NCBI RefSeq assembly: GCF_034424315.1
Contig: NZ_CP139972.1
Span: 5,580,001-5,644,000 of the forward strand
Origin: Chitinophaga sancti
Lineage (GTDB): Bacteria; Bacteroidota; Bacteroidia; Chitinophagales; Chitinophagaceae
DNA: 64,000 nucleotides
Direction of reading: 5' to 3'
Position 1 is the stretch's first letter; each line of letters starts with the position of its first letter. The notes below the pieces were generated by a model. That model was not told the DNA's origin. It ran no database searches and saw nothing but the letters and a program-made list of their open reading frames with translations. The position numbers were made by a program, and so were the translations under genes. Shown here piece after piece: positions 53,172 through 61,666 of this stretch.

Positions 53172-54236
53172 TTATAGGGATAAGCTTGCCATTATTGGAA
53201 AATGTTCAAAACCCTTGTGGGGAAAGGAGCTGAAGCCATTAACATGAAAAGGTGATTGTGTAAGTATGTAGTCAATGCGTAGTGTGGGTGCAAGAAAAGA
53301 AAGTGTTCTGCCAATGCCCCAGCCTTGTTGCAGGAATGCATCCTGCATATCGGGGGAGATTTTATTGTAGGTATAAGATACGGGTGTATCATTGAAATCT
53401 CCGCAAACGATGGCTGGGTAAGGGCTTTCTTTGATCAGTGCGGCTAGCTGTTCTGCCTGTACGGCGCGTTTGCCAAAGGTATTTTTCATCCTGGCTGCAA
53501 GACCTATGGCTTGTGTGGCTTCACCTTGTAATGCGGCATAGTCCTTATGACGGAGCATGTAAGATTGCAGCTGTGCAGTAAAGACGCGAATAGTATGTTC
53601 TTTTATTTTTATATCTGCCTGGAGAATGCTGCTGCCGCTACCTACCTCGCTATGGCCGCAGGGAATGTTGCAGGACGATAGGATAGGGTATTTAGAGAAT
53701 AATACGATTCCATATTGCCAGGTGTTCCACTTTGTTTTATCGCGGGTAAAATAGCGATAAGGATAATGCAGTTTCTCCTGAATAGCACCCAGGTGATCTG
53801 TATGATCGGGGGCGCTGTTGGTATAGAACTCCTGTATGCATAGGATGTCTGGTGCAGCGGATTGCAGGGTATTGTAAATAGAAGTCTGGAGTGCGGGATC
53901 TTCCGTATAATTTTTCAATCCCATGCTGCTGCTGTTGAAGGACATGATGGTAAAGTCTCCGCTTTGTGAGTTGGCAGCATTACCGGCAGGATGGTGACCA
54001 AAGGTGAGGAGCAGTGCCCTGCAGGAGAGCAGAACGGCGCCCAGTGAAAGGCCCCAGTAGGGTTTCTTTTGTATGAGCCAGTAGATCAGGTAAACCAGGT
54101 TAATGACTAGTACGATGGGGAAGAATAATCCGGCGAAGCCGCTCAGCCACCATTTACCCGGGTTAAGGTAAGGGAGCCAGCAGGAAAGGATCAGGGATAA
54201 TGCGACGAGACTCGTGAAGATGAATGCTTTTGACAC
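53172..54236 (-). CDS. endonuclease/exonuclease/phosphatase-fold membrane protein (FEH variant)
   Basis: A paralogue of the next gene downstream with the same layout: three N-terminal membrane helices then an EEP domain. It keeps the metal Glu ('ILCIQEFYTN') and 'GDFNDTPVSYTY', but the final Ser-Asp-His is Phe-Glu-His ('KGFEHFPIM'). The open frame reaches a GTG at 54314, but that start lies at a terminator hairpin of the upstream gene. A promoter-like TTTG-N18-TATTTTTA lies between, and the GTG at 54236 (MSKAFIFTSL) aligns with the paralogue's N-terminus, so it is preferred. Confidence 0.75.
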   Translation of the reverse strand: MSKAFIFTSLVALSLILSCWLPYLNPGKWWLSGFAGLFFPIVLVINLVYLIYWLIQKKPYWGLSLGAVLLSCRALLLTFGHHPAGNAANSQSGDFTIMSFNSSSMGLKNYTEDPALQTSIYNTLQSAAPDILCIQEFYTNSAPDHTDHLGAIQEKLHYPYRYFTRDKTKWNTWQYGIVLFSKYPILSSCNIPCGHSEVGSGSSILQADIKIKEHTIRVFTAQLQSYMLRHKDYAALQGEATQAIGLAARMKNTFGKRAVQAEQLAALIKESPYPAIVCGDFNDTPVSYTYNKISPDMQDAFLQQGWGIGRTLSFLAPTLRIDYILTQSPFHVNGFSSFPHKGFEHFPIMASLSL

Positions 54237-54252
54237 TGTACAGGGGTTTCCA

Positions 54253-54282
54253 TAAAAATAATGAAATACTCCATAAAGCAAA
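54253..54282 (-). promoter_or_regulatory. promoter for the upstream EEP paralogue
   Basis: On the minus strand TTTG (54279-54282), an 18-bp spacer and TATTTTTA (54253-54260; one mismatch to TAnnTTTG). The spacing equals that of the lptB promoter. It lies just beyond a terminator and 16 bp before the preferred GTG start. Confidence 0.6.
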
Positions 54283-54311
54283 AACGCTCCTGTCATTGAC
54301 AGAAGCGTTTT
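54281..54311 (-). terminator. terminator of the pseudo-rhomboid gene
   Basis: A 14-bp stem AAAACGCTTCTGTC / GACAGGAGCGTTTT with one G-U and a three-base loop, starting 17 bp after the rhomboid stop on the minus strand and ending in TTTTTGC. Confidence 0.8.
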
Positions 54312-54328
54312 CACATATCAGTACTTTA

Positions 54329-55075
54329 TTAATTTCCTTTCGGATGGAAGAGGTGTGTAATGGTATATAACATCTTATTGAATCCTGCTCCCCAATCGTT
54401 ACCTTTTTTCCATGCATTCATGAAGAGCAATCCAAACAATGCTCCACCAATCACAGCAGGCAGATAGGTAAGGTCATTATGAGAAAACAGGTGTGCGCAT
54501 ACTGCCATGATCATGTACAATATGGTGATGATCCACATCGGAATACCTCCACTCAGTTGCTGGAAAATGCGCACGTTTGGAGCAAGCAGCAGGGCTGCAA
54601 CAGCCAGTGCCATAATGCCTGCTGTGGAACCGTAGTAGTTAGCAAAAAACTGTGTGAGGTGGAAAGCTGGTATCAACTGCATGCCAAGCATATAAAACAG
54701 GTTGCCTATGATACCGCCAAAAAGATATAAGGGAAGGATAATACCTGGTCCTGCCTTGCGTTGGAGGATGGAGCCAAATGCCCACAGCCAGACCATATTA
54801 CCAAATACTAACCAAACGCTTTCATGAATGAAGAGGGAAGTGATCATTGTCCATGGTAAGCGGGCCAGTCTGCTGAAACTGGCGGGTAATATTATGTTAT
54901 TCATCACATCCAGGTTGAAGCGGATGGTTGAATTACCTTCAATATTATAAATTACCTGGGTAAAAAATAGCAGGATAAATACTGTCAGGTTCACCAGTAT
55001 CAACTGGGTGACCATGTTCTTTCCTTCTCCCAGAGAGAGGATTGGCATTGGTTCTCCTTTTTCGACTACGTCCAT
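54329..55075 (-). CDS. rhomboid family protein lacking the catalytic dyad
   Basis: A 248-residue protein with about six membrane helices and rhomboid architecture: 'ITSLFIHESVWLVFGNMVWLWAFG' (shortened, with Asn) corresponds to the HxxxN region, although His is altered. Where active rhomboids have Gly-x-Ser-Gly this protein has 'YYGSTAGIMAL', placing Thr at or beside the nucleophile. Where the catalytic His of 'AHxGG' is expected it has 'PAVIGGALFG'. It is therefore probably a pseudo-protease (iRhom-like), perhaps a partner of the active rhomboid 35 bp upstream. Confidence 0.82.
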   Translation of the reverse strand: MDVVEKGEPMPILSLGEGKNMVTQLILVNLTVFILLFFTQVIYNIEGNSTIRFNLDVMNNIILPASFSRLARLPWTMITSLFIHESVWLVFGNMVWLWAFGSILQRKAGPGIILPLYLFGGIIGNLFYMLGMQLIPAFHLTQFFANYYGSTAGIMALAVAALLLAPNVRIFQQLSGGIPMWIITILYMIMAVCAHLFSHNDLTYLPAVIGGALFGLLFMNAWKKGNDWGAGFNKMLYTITHLFHPKGN

Positions 55076-55110
55076 TGACCTAAACTTTAGGGCTCAAAGG
55101 TACGATCCAT

Positions 55111-55923
55111 TTATTTAAAATGGTGCCGCCCCTTCCTGTGCCAGTTCCGGAGCAGGAGATAGCTGATCAGTACTCCCCCCAGGTGGGCAAAATGTGCCAC
55201 ATTATCCCCCGGTACGTTCTGGATGCCCACGATCAGTTCTGCCAGGATGAGGAAACCGACGATATATTTTGATTTGATAGGAATGTAGATGTAAACATAG
55301 CTATTTGGAAAGAGGTAGCCGAAGGCGAAAAGCAGTCCGAACACTGCCCCTGAAGCACCCAGGAAAGCCATGTCGCGGTTAGCGATCTGGAATCCGCGCA
55401 GGAACATTTTAGCGAATTCCATTTTAGCAGGGGTATCCGGGAAGCTCAGTTCTTCATTATAAGCGTTGACGAGATCGTAATGTGTAGATATGATGCGGAA
55501 GTTATCGTAACTCGGGTTAGCGAGGTAAGTATTTACTTCGGTGGTGAGGCGGATATTTTCGTAGGTAATTACTCCCATGTAGCACAGGGCGGCTCCCAAT
55601 CCGCAGATGAGGTAGAACCTGAGAAAGCGTTTATGGCCCCAGAGGTGTTCGAGTGCTGCCCCGAAGATCCAAAGCGTGATCATGTTGAGTGCCAGGTGCC
55701 AGAACGAAGCATGCATAAAGAGGTGAGTCAGCAACTGGTGTGGCTTGAACAGTGGCGAACGCCAGTAATGGAATGCAAAGAGATCTGTCAGAATGTGGTT
55801 CTCCGACGGATTCTGAATCTCTCCCATTGTTAACTGTAAAAGGAATACCAGCCCGTTGATGATCATTAGAATCTTAATCACCAGAGGCAATATGTCAAAT
55901 CTACGGGGCCTAAACTCACTCAT
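55111..55923 (-). CDS. rhomboid intramembrane serine protease
   Basis: A 270-residue six-helix membrane protease. It has 'LTHLFMHASFWHLALNMITLWIFG' (shortened; HxxxN oxyanion/stabilising residues), the nucleophile Ser in 'FLGASGAVFGLL' and the catalytic His in 'VAHFAHLGGVLISY'. All dyad residues are present, unlike the next gene. There is a loop insertion of about 60 residues between helices ('NIRLTTEVNTYLANPSYDNF' onward). It cleaves membrane-protein substrates within the bilayer; the substrate is unknown. Probable operon with the pseudo-rhomboid. Confidence 0.92.
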   Translation of the reverse strand: MSEFRPRRFDILPLVIKILMIINGLVFLLQLTMGEIQNPSENHILTDLFAFHYWRSPLFKPHQLLTHLFMHASFWHLALNMITLWIFGAALEHLWGHKRFLRFYLICGLGAALCYMGVITYENIRLTTEVNTYLANPSYDNFRIISTHYDLVNAYNEELSFPDTPAKMEFAKMFLRGFQIANRDMAFLGASGAVFGLLFAFGYLFPNSYVYIYIPIKSKYIVGFLILAELIVGIQNVPGDNVAHFAHLGGVLISYLLLRNWHRKGRHHFK

Positions 55924-55951
55924 TATGATTTCCGGTTCTGATTATTACTAA

Positions 55952-57355
55952 TTACCTTTTTTCCAGCAATACCACGTTCTCAATGTGATGTGTGTGAGGG
56001 AACATATCTACCGGCTGGATTTTTTTCACAGCATACATTTGGTCCAGCAGTGCCAGGTCCCGGGCCTGGGTAGCTGGGTTACAGCTTACATATACGATAC
56101 GGGGGGCTGCAATTTCGAGTAGTTTGTTCACTAGTTTTTCGTGCATACCGGCCCTGGGTGGGTCAGTGATGATAACATCCGGTTGCCCATGTTGGGCAAA
56201 AAATGCATCGGTGCAAATGTCTACTACGTCGCCAGCGAAGAATTGAGCATTGTTTACGCCATTGCGGGCTGCATTCTCTTTCGCATCATCTATCGCCTCC
56301 TTAATCAGTTCGATCCCTACTACTTTTCCTGCTTGTCTTGACACAAAAATGCCGATACTACCTGTTCCACAATATAGATCATAAACAATTTCTGTTCCTG
56401 TTAATCCTGCAAATTCCCTTGTTACCTGGTAGAGGACTTCACCTTGTGAAGTATTGGTCTGGAAAAAGGACTTAGGGCCTATTTTGAAGGTAAAGTCTTC
56501 CAGTTTTTCTTCGGCGTATCCTTTACCAAAGTACACTTTTGGCTCCAGGTCGAAGATGCTGTCGTTCAACTTGGGGTTGATAGTGTAGAGAATGGTGGTA
56601 ATTCCGGGTACGGTAGCCAGCAGGTGGTCCAGCAGGGCTTCGCGGTCTTTTTTGTTTTCGTGTTGAATCACGAGATTGACCATGACTTCGCCGGTAGTGA
56701 GGATACGGACCATGAGGTTACGCAGCCAGCCTACCTGGGCGCGGATATCGTAGAAGGAAAGGTTGTGTTCGAGTGCATAAGCTCTTACTGTGTTACGGAT
56801 TGCATTGACAGGTTCTGCCATCAGGTAGCAGGTGTGGATGTCAAGCACTTTGTCGAAGAGCTTGGGAACGTGGAATCCGAGGGCGTTCTGCCTTGGAATG
56901 GTACCGTCTTCGGCAATCGCTTCAGATGGCATCCAGGCTTTGTTGCTGAATGTGAATTCCAGTTTGTTGCGGTATTGTGTAACGTGTTTCGAGCCGAGGA
57001 TGGGCTGCATGTCAGGAAGTTCCAGTTTTCCTATGCGGGTCAGGTTGTCGTTCACCTGTTGTTGTTTATAGGAGAGCTGTTTGTCATAAGGCAGCATTTG
57101 CCATTTACAGCCGCCGCAGGTACCGAAGTGTTCGCAAAAGGGTGTCACACGGTCAGCTGCGTAGCTATGAAAGTGGATGGCACGGCCTTCGGCCCAGTCT
57201 TTTTTGCTTTTTCCCAGGCGAACGTCTACTACGTCGCCAGGTACTACGCCACCTTCAATGAAGATTACTTTGCCGTCTATGCGGGCCAGTGCTTTCCCTT
57301 CAGCAGCATAAGTGCTGACAGGAACTTTTTCCAGAATTACGTTTTTTTTCCTCAC
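55952..57355 (-). CDS. rlmD: 23S rRNA (uracil-5-)-methyltransferase RlmD-like
   Basis: A 467-residue SAM-dependent enzyme that methylates uracil C5 in rRNA (or tRNA for related TrmA types). An N-terminal TRAM domain (residues about 1-60) is followed by an iron-sulfur cluster motif 'FCEHFGTCGGCKWQ', the SAM motif 'YDLYCGTGSIGIF', 'DPPRAGMHEKLV' and the catalytic Cys in 'VYVSCNPATQARDL'. Which uracil is modified cannot be told from sequence. It starts the minus-strand block with the rhomboids 28 bp downstream. Confidence 0.9.
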   Translation of the reverse strand: MRKKNVILEKVPVSTYAAEGKALARIDGKVIFIEGGVVPGDVVDVRLGKSKKDWAEGRAIHFHSYAADRVTPFCEHFGTCGGCKWQMLPYDKQLSYKQQQVNDNLTRIGKLELPDMQPILGSKHVTQYRNKLEFTFSNKAWMPSEAIAEDGTIPRQNALGFHVPKLFDKVLDIHTCYLMAEPVNAIRNTVRAYALEHNLSFYDIRAQVGWLRNLMVRILTTGEVMVNLVIQHENKKDREALLDHLLATVPGITTILYTINPKLNDSIFDLEPKVYFGKGYAEEKLEDFTFKIGPKSFFQTNTSQGEVLYQVTREFAGLTGTEIVYDLYCGTGSIGIFVSRQAGKVVGIELIKEAIDDAKENAARNGVNNAQFFAGDVVDICTDAFFAQHGQPDVIITDPPRAGMHEKLVNKLLEIAAPRIVYVSCNPATQARDLALLDQMYAVKKIQPVDMFPHTHHIENVVLLEKR

Positions 57356-57456
57356 GGGTGCAAAGGTAGGATTTTCATAGAGTAATGTAGGTGGGAATGG
57401 CGGTCGTATTTTTCAAATTCCTAATTCTTGGCTACATTTACATCAACCGATGTCCT

Positions 57457-58866
57457 ATGCATAAACTTATGATAATACTGGCGTTTGTTTGCTCAGCAAT
57501 CCAGCTCCAGGCACAGAATGGCTACAAGATCACCGTACAGATGAAACAGTACAAAGGTGGTATAATGTACCTGGCCCAGTATATGGGCAAAAAAACATAT
57601 ATGGCTGATTCCGCCATGCTGAATGAACAGGGAGTCGCTGTGCTCCAGGGAAAAGAGGCCTTACCGGGCGGCATTTACCTGGTCGTATTCCCCGGTAAAA
57701 CACGGTATTTTGAAATGCTGCTGGACAGCAAGCAGGAAAATTTCTCCGTTTCTGCTGATACTTCAGACCTGATCAATAAGCTTGTTTATAAGAACTCCCC
57801 TGAGAATGAACTTTTCGTGGAGTACAATAAATTCCTGTCTAAAGATGTGGGAACCCTGAATAAAGAGGTGCAGGCACTGATGGCAAAGCACACCACAGCA
57901 GATACAGCCAGTGCCCGGAAAGTTCAGGCAGAACTGGGTAAAAAATTGCAGGCCTACCGGAATGATGTGATCAGTAAAAATCCACAAAGTCTGCTCTCCA
58001 GTATCTTCAAAATGATGAAAGATCCTGAGGTGCCGCCAAGACCGGCAGATGCTGATTCTACCTTTGAGTACCGTTATTTCAGAAACCATTACTGGGATAA
58101 TACCAATCTTAGTGACGGACGACTGGCCCGTACGCCTGTACTGGAAGATAAACTGAGCAGATTCTTCACCCAGCTGGTGCCACTGGATCCTGATTCCATC
58201 AATGTGGCTGCAGATGAACTGATCGAAAAAACACGCAAGGATAAAGAGAACTTCAAATTCGTGGTATGGTGGCTGACCTCTACCTACGAAACCTCACCTT
58301 ACATGGGGATGGATGCTGTGTTCGTGCACCTTGTTGAGAAGTATTATGTAGCGGGTGATGCTTACTGGCTGAATGATGAACAATTGAATAAGGTGATTTC
58401 ACGTGCTTATTCCATCGCCCCTAACCTGATTGGCCAACAGGCGCCACCACTGGAAGTAAAGGATAGCGCCATGAAACCAGTTTCACTGTATACAACCAAA
58501 GGAAAGTTTACTGTACTGGTATTCTGGGATCCTACCTGTGGTCACTGTAAGATAGAGGTTCCTAAACTGGATTCAGCCTACAATGCCAGCTGGAAAAACA
58601 AGGGTGTAACCATGATTGGTTTTAAGACAGAAGGTACGAAAGAACAGTGGGCACAATTCATTCATGATAACCACCTGAATGGATGGATTCATGCATGGGA
58701 TCCTGATGCACAATCTAACTACAGACGGCTATACGACGTGTATAGCACACCGATAGTGTACCTGCTGGATGAGAAAAAGAAAATTGTTGCAAAAAGATTG
58801 GGTGTGGAGCAGTTGAATGAAATCATCGAACGGTTTGACAACAAAGGGAAGACAGCGAAACAGTAA
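57457..58866 (+). CDS. TlpA-like thioredoxin-fold protein with DUF4369/DUF5106 regions
   Basis: A roughly 469-residue periplasmic protein. The frame opens at 57391 but the ATG at 57457 gives a standard signal peptide (MHKLMIILAFVCSAIQLQA) and is preferred. The N-terminal beta domain resembles DUF4369 and the middle helical part DUF5106. The C-terminal thioredoxin fold carries Cys-Gly-His-Cys in 'WDPTCGHCKIEVPKL' and a cis-Pro in 'YSTPIVYLL'. It is probably a membrane-associated thiol-disulfide reductase. A terminator follows. Confidence 0.85.
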   Translation: MHKLMIILAFVCSAIQLQAQNGYKITVQMKQYKGGIMYLAQYMGKKTYMADSAMLNEQGVAVLQGKEALPGGIYLVVFPGKTRYFEMLLDSKQENFSVSADTSDLINKLVYKNSPENELFVEYNKFLSKDVGTLNKEVQALMAKHTTADTASARKVQAELGKKLQAYRNDVISKNPQSLLSSIFKMMKDPEVPPRPADADSTFEYRYFRNHYWDNTNLSDGRLARTPVLEDKLSRFFTQLVPLDPDSINVAADELIEKTRKDKENFKFVVWWLTSTYETSPYMGMDAVFVHLVEKYYVAGDAYWLNDEQLNKVISRAYSIAPNLIGQQAPPLEVKDSAMKPVSLYTTKGKFTVLVFWDPTCGHCKIEVPKLDSAYNASWKNKGVTMIGFKTEGTKEQWAQFIHDNHLNGWIHAWDPDAQSNYRRLYDVYSTPIVYLLDEKKKIVAKRLGVEQLNEIIERFDNKGKTAKQ

Positions 58867-58948
58867 TCTTTCCACGGGTGTGTAACAGATCGTACAGGTT
58901 GTACACAGTGCATAAAGAATTGAGTAGTTTTTATTCTCTAAATAAATG

Positions 58949-59004
58949 ATCCCGTATATGGTTTGCCTGTATTTACAGGCAAACCATATACGGGATTTCT
59001 TTTT
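58949..59004 (+). terminator. strong terminator after the TlpA-like gene
   Basis: A perfect 22-bp stem (58949-58970 with 58975-58996) and loop ATTT, followed by TTTCTTTTT. The remaining bases up to 59177 show no gene, only AT-rich leader of the porin-like gene. Confidence 0.9.
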
Positions 59005-59177
59005 GGAACAACCTGATGAAACTGATTGAAAAACTGAGTACACAATCAATGTGAGTAAATATTAAATGACTATATAATTAATGTTGTAACTCTTTTATTA
59101 TCAGATGCATGCGTTTGCTGCTTTCTGCTTTGGCATAGTCTTTGGCAATGACTAGTCGTAATCAAACATTCTAGGTT

Positions 59178-59870
59178 ATGACAAAGAAGATGATCCTTTC
59201 GTTTGCAACCCTTGCAATTTTTTCAGCGAGCGCGATGGCGCAGGTACGTGTAGGTGTTAAAGGTGGCTGGAACCTTTCTACAATTACTGTTGACAATAGT
59301 GGTGGTGTTGATAAAGACAAATCACTATCAGGTTTTAATATCGGTTTAATCGCAGATATGCCATTAGTACCGAGAGTATTGTCCTTCCAGCCAGGTGTGT
59401 TCTACACGACCAAAGGTGCGAAACTGAAATCAAGCAGTAGTAGCGATGCCGTGCAGTACAAGTATACAACCAACCCTTCTTACATTGAAGTTCCCCTGAA
59501 CTTTATTGGTAAAGTACCGGTAGGACCTGGTGCCAGTCTCTTTGCGGGTGTAGGTCCATACTTTGCATTCGGTGTAGCTGGTAAGAACAAGGCTTACACT
59601 ACTGTTGGCGGAGTAACTACGACTTCAGAATCTAACATCAAATGGGATGATGATACCCCGTTCAACAATGAAGATCCTAACCGGGGCTTCGACAAGTACA
59701 AACGTTTTGACTGGGGTGGTAACCTTCAGGTAGGTGCAGAGATCAGCAATTTTATTATTTCTGCACAGTATGGACTTGGCTTTAACAAGATCAATTCCGG
59801 TGGAAACGATGGTAGCAACGACAAGAGCAAGAATCGTGTGTTTAGTGTAAACGTTGGTTACCTGTTTTAA
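59178..59870 (+). CDS. outer-membrane beta-barrel protein, PorT-like (1 of 3)
   Basis: A 230-residue protein with a signal peptide (residues 1-21, cleavage near AMAQ) followed by alternating strands: 'RVGVKGGWNLSTITVD', 'GFNIGLIADMPL', 'SFQPGVFYTTKGAKL', 'YIEVPLNFIGKVPVGPGASLFAGVGPYFAFG' (shortened). It ends in an aromatic residue ('VNVGYLF'), the usual barrel-assembly signal. 'GGFNIGL..YIEVPL..GVGPYFAYG' spacing is that of PorT/OMP_b-brl_2 proteins. Specific function is unknown; two paralogues follow. Confidence 0.85.
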   Translation: MTKKMILSFATLAIFSASAMAQVRVGVKGGWNLSTITVDNSGGVDKDKSLSGFNIGLIADMPLVPRVLSFQPGVFYTTKGAKLKSSSSSDAVQYKYTTNPSYIEVPLNFIGKVPVGPGASLFAGVGPYFAFGVAGKNKAYTTVGGVTTTSESNIKWDDDTPFNNEDPNRGFDKYKRFDWGGNLQVGAEISNFIISAQYGLGFNKINSGGNDGSNDKSKNRVFSVNVGYLF

Positions 59871-59983
59871 AGTAAAACAAACCAGGGCGTAAACAGGCAA
59901 CGTCTATAATTAAAACAACAGCTATGAACATGTATAGCATCCAACAACGCCTGTAGGGTGCTATACTGATAAAATTTCCTATA

Positions 59984-60592
59984 ATGAAAAAAGTACTTTT
60001 AGCAGTAGCCGGTCTTCTGATTGCCGGTGTATCTTTTGGACAGACAAAATGGGGCATCGTTGCAGGTCCTCAGTTTTCAAGTTACACTACCAAGGGTGAT
60101 AATGTAAGCAAACAAACCAGTGATCTCTTTACAAATGTGAGAGCTGGTATCACTGTAGACATTCCGCTGGCAGAAGAATTTTATATCGGAACCGGGCTGC
60201 TATACTCAGGCAAGGGTGGTAAGGACAACGGTGTGAAAACCAACTTATCTTACTTGCAGGTGCCGGTAAATTTCCTCTTTAAGCCTGAAGTAGGTACAGG
60301 TAAACTGAACCTGGGCGTAGGTCCATACTTTGCATACGGAATAGCTGGCAAGCATAAAAGTACCGTAGGCAATGCTGAAGTATCTGTAAAAGCGTTTGAC
60401 GACGAGGCAGGGCCAGGTAAACTAAAAAAGTTTGATGCCGGTATGGGTATCGTGGCTGGTTATGAACTGCCAGTTGGACTTTACCTGGGCCTGAATGCTG
60501 ATTTAGGTCTGATAAATGCATTTGACAATACAGACAATGGCCGCGCCTGGCACAATACTTCCTTCGGTGTATCAGTAGGATACAAATTTTAG
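59984..60592 (+). CDS. outer-membrane beta-barrel protein, PorT-like (2 of 3)
   Basis: A 202-residue paralogue with a signal peptide (MKKVLLAVAGLLIAGVSFGQ), 'KWGIVAGPQFSSYTTKGD', 'FYIGTGLLYSGKGGKDNG', 'YLQVPVNFLFKPEVGTGKLNLGVGPYFAYG' (shortened) and C-terminal 'VSVGYKF'. It is shorter than the first copy by one hairpin. The 113-bp gap from the first gene includes a GTATAGCA...TGCTATAC stem at 59932-59966. Confidence 0.85.
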   Translation: MKKVLLAVAGLLIAGVSFGQTKWGIVAGPQFSSYTTKGDNVSKQTSDLFTNVRAGITVDIPLAEEFYIGTGLLYSGKGGKDNGVKTNLSYLQVPVNFLFKPEVGTGKLNLGVGPYFAYGIAGKHKSTVGNAEVSVKAFDDEAGPGKLKKFDAGMGIVAGYELPVGLYLGLNADLGLINAFDNTDNGRAWHNTSFGVSVGYKF

Positions 60593-60610
60593 TGGCAAGC
60601 AATATTTTAT

Positions 60611-60655
60611 AACAGGGCTGAGCTCCTTCCCAGGAACTCAGCCCTGTTTCTTTTG
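60611..60655 (+). terminator. terminator after the second PorT-like gene
   Basis: A 17-bp stem AACAGGGCTGAGCTCCT / AGGAACTCAGCCCTGTT with one G-U-compatible mismatch and a TCCC loop, followed by TCTTTTGTT. It separates genes 2 and 3 of the barrel series. Confidence 0.8.
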
Positions 60656-60718
60656 TTAACGAGTTATTAATGCCTCAATTCCCACATATTCATTATCTTA
60701 GGCACTATAAACCCCTAT

Positions 60719-61414
60719 ATGTCTGAGCAGTCCATTACCCGTACTTATATTCTATTTCTGCTGTTTGTTATTTTGATACCTGGCCAATTGAAGGGACAAG
60801 TTAGTTTGGGCTTGAATGTAGGTATCAATCAGTCCTGGATGCAGTTCCAGGATCCGGCAGGCCATTCTGGTAAAGGCAATAAACCGCTTACAAGATTTAA
60901 TGCCGAGTTGCAGGTGGTAGTACCACTGGTTGAAAGATTATACCTGGTACCGGGTGTCCGGTATATCACCAAGGGTACAAATCTGACTGCCGGCGTAGAT
61001 GGCGAATATACCCGTCGCCTGGAAGTGCGTTACCTGGAAATACCGCTTAATCTCACTTATAAAGTGCCTGTATCATTTGGCTGGCTCACGATTGGAGCGG
61101 GGCCATATGCTGCTTATGGTCTGAATGGAAATAACCGCATGCAGGTCTATAATGCAGGAAACATAGTCAGCACCACGAATTATGAGGTGGGTTTCAGCAG
61201 CAATCCGAACAAGGGAATCTATCCCGGCACCCGGTTAAATCGCTGGGATGTAGGCGCGCAGGCCACTGTGGGAATTGAGTTTAACAGCCTGCTGACCCTG
61301 GGTTTGCACTATAGCAGGGGAATCCGGAACCTGGATCTTTCCGGCAACAGTATCATCCGTACGAACAGTGTGGGTGTGAGCCTGGGGGTATTGCTTAGCA
61401 GGGAGGATTATTAG
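60719..61414 (+). CDS. outer-membrane beta-barrel protein, PorT-like (3 of 3)
   Basis: A 231-residue protein with signal peptide (MSEQSITRTYILFLLFVILI, cleavage near KGQ) and strand series 'VSLGLNVGINQSWMQF', 'LYLVPGVRYITKGTNL', 'YLEIPLNLTYKVPVSFGWLTIGAGPYAAYG' (shortened). Unlike the first two, the chain ends 'GVLLSREDY'. It is similar in length and spacing to copy 1, so the three genes look like successive duplications. Confidence 0.83.
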   Translation: MSEQSITRTYILFLLFVILIPGQLKGQVSLGLNVGINQSWMQFQDPAGHSGKGNKPLTRFNAELQVVVPLVERLYLVPGVRYITKGTNLTAGVDGEYTRRLEVRYLEIPLNLTYKVPVSFGWLTIGAGPYAAYGLNGNNRMQVYNAGNIVSTTNYEVGFSSNPNKGIYPGTRLNRWDVGAQATVGIEFNSLLTLGLHYSRGIRNLDLSGNSIIRTNSVGVSLGVLLSREDY

Positions 61415-61444
61415 CCATAATAGTAATACAGACTATATAGAACA

Positions 61445-61478
61445 AAGGTGTATCCTGACAGGGTGCACCTTTTTTTTA
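61445..61478 (+). terminator. terminator after the third PorT-like gene
   Basis: AAGGTGTATCCT pairs with AGGGTGCACCTT (two G-U pairs), loop GAC, followed by a run of T. Confidence 0.82.
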
Positions 61479-61569
61479 TTTGGTGTAGGGGTATTTTGAA
61501 TGAACCGCGTCTTACTTGTAAACTATTTTGACATAGGACAAAACAAAAAGTGTGACAGTTATTCGGACA

Positions 61570-61602
61570 TGCCACTACGTTTCCACGTAATGGCATTTTT
61601 AT
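61570..61602 (+). terminator. second terminator-like hairpin before metF
   Basis: TGCCACTACGT pairs with ACGTAATGGCA (one mismatch), loop TTCC, then TTTTTATTT. It is convergent with metF, on the far side of its own terminator. Confidence 0.6.
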
Positions 61603-61612
61603 TTAAAAAGAA

Positions 61613-61644
61613 AACCCACTTATACCAGTGGGTAAAAGTGGGTT
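61613..61644 (-). terminator. metF terminator
   Basis: On the minus strand AACCCACTT pairs with AAGTGGGTT across a 14-base loop, and the right arm is followed by TTCTTTTT. It is 23 bp beyond the metF stop. Confidence 0.7.
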
Positions 61645-61666
61645 GTATATGAGAGAAGAAGTGTGA

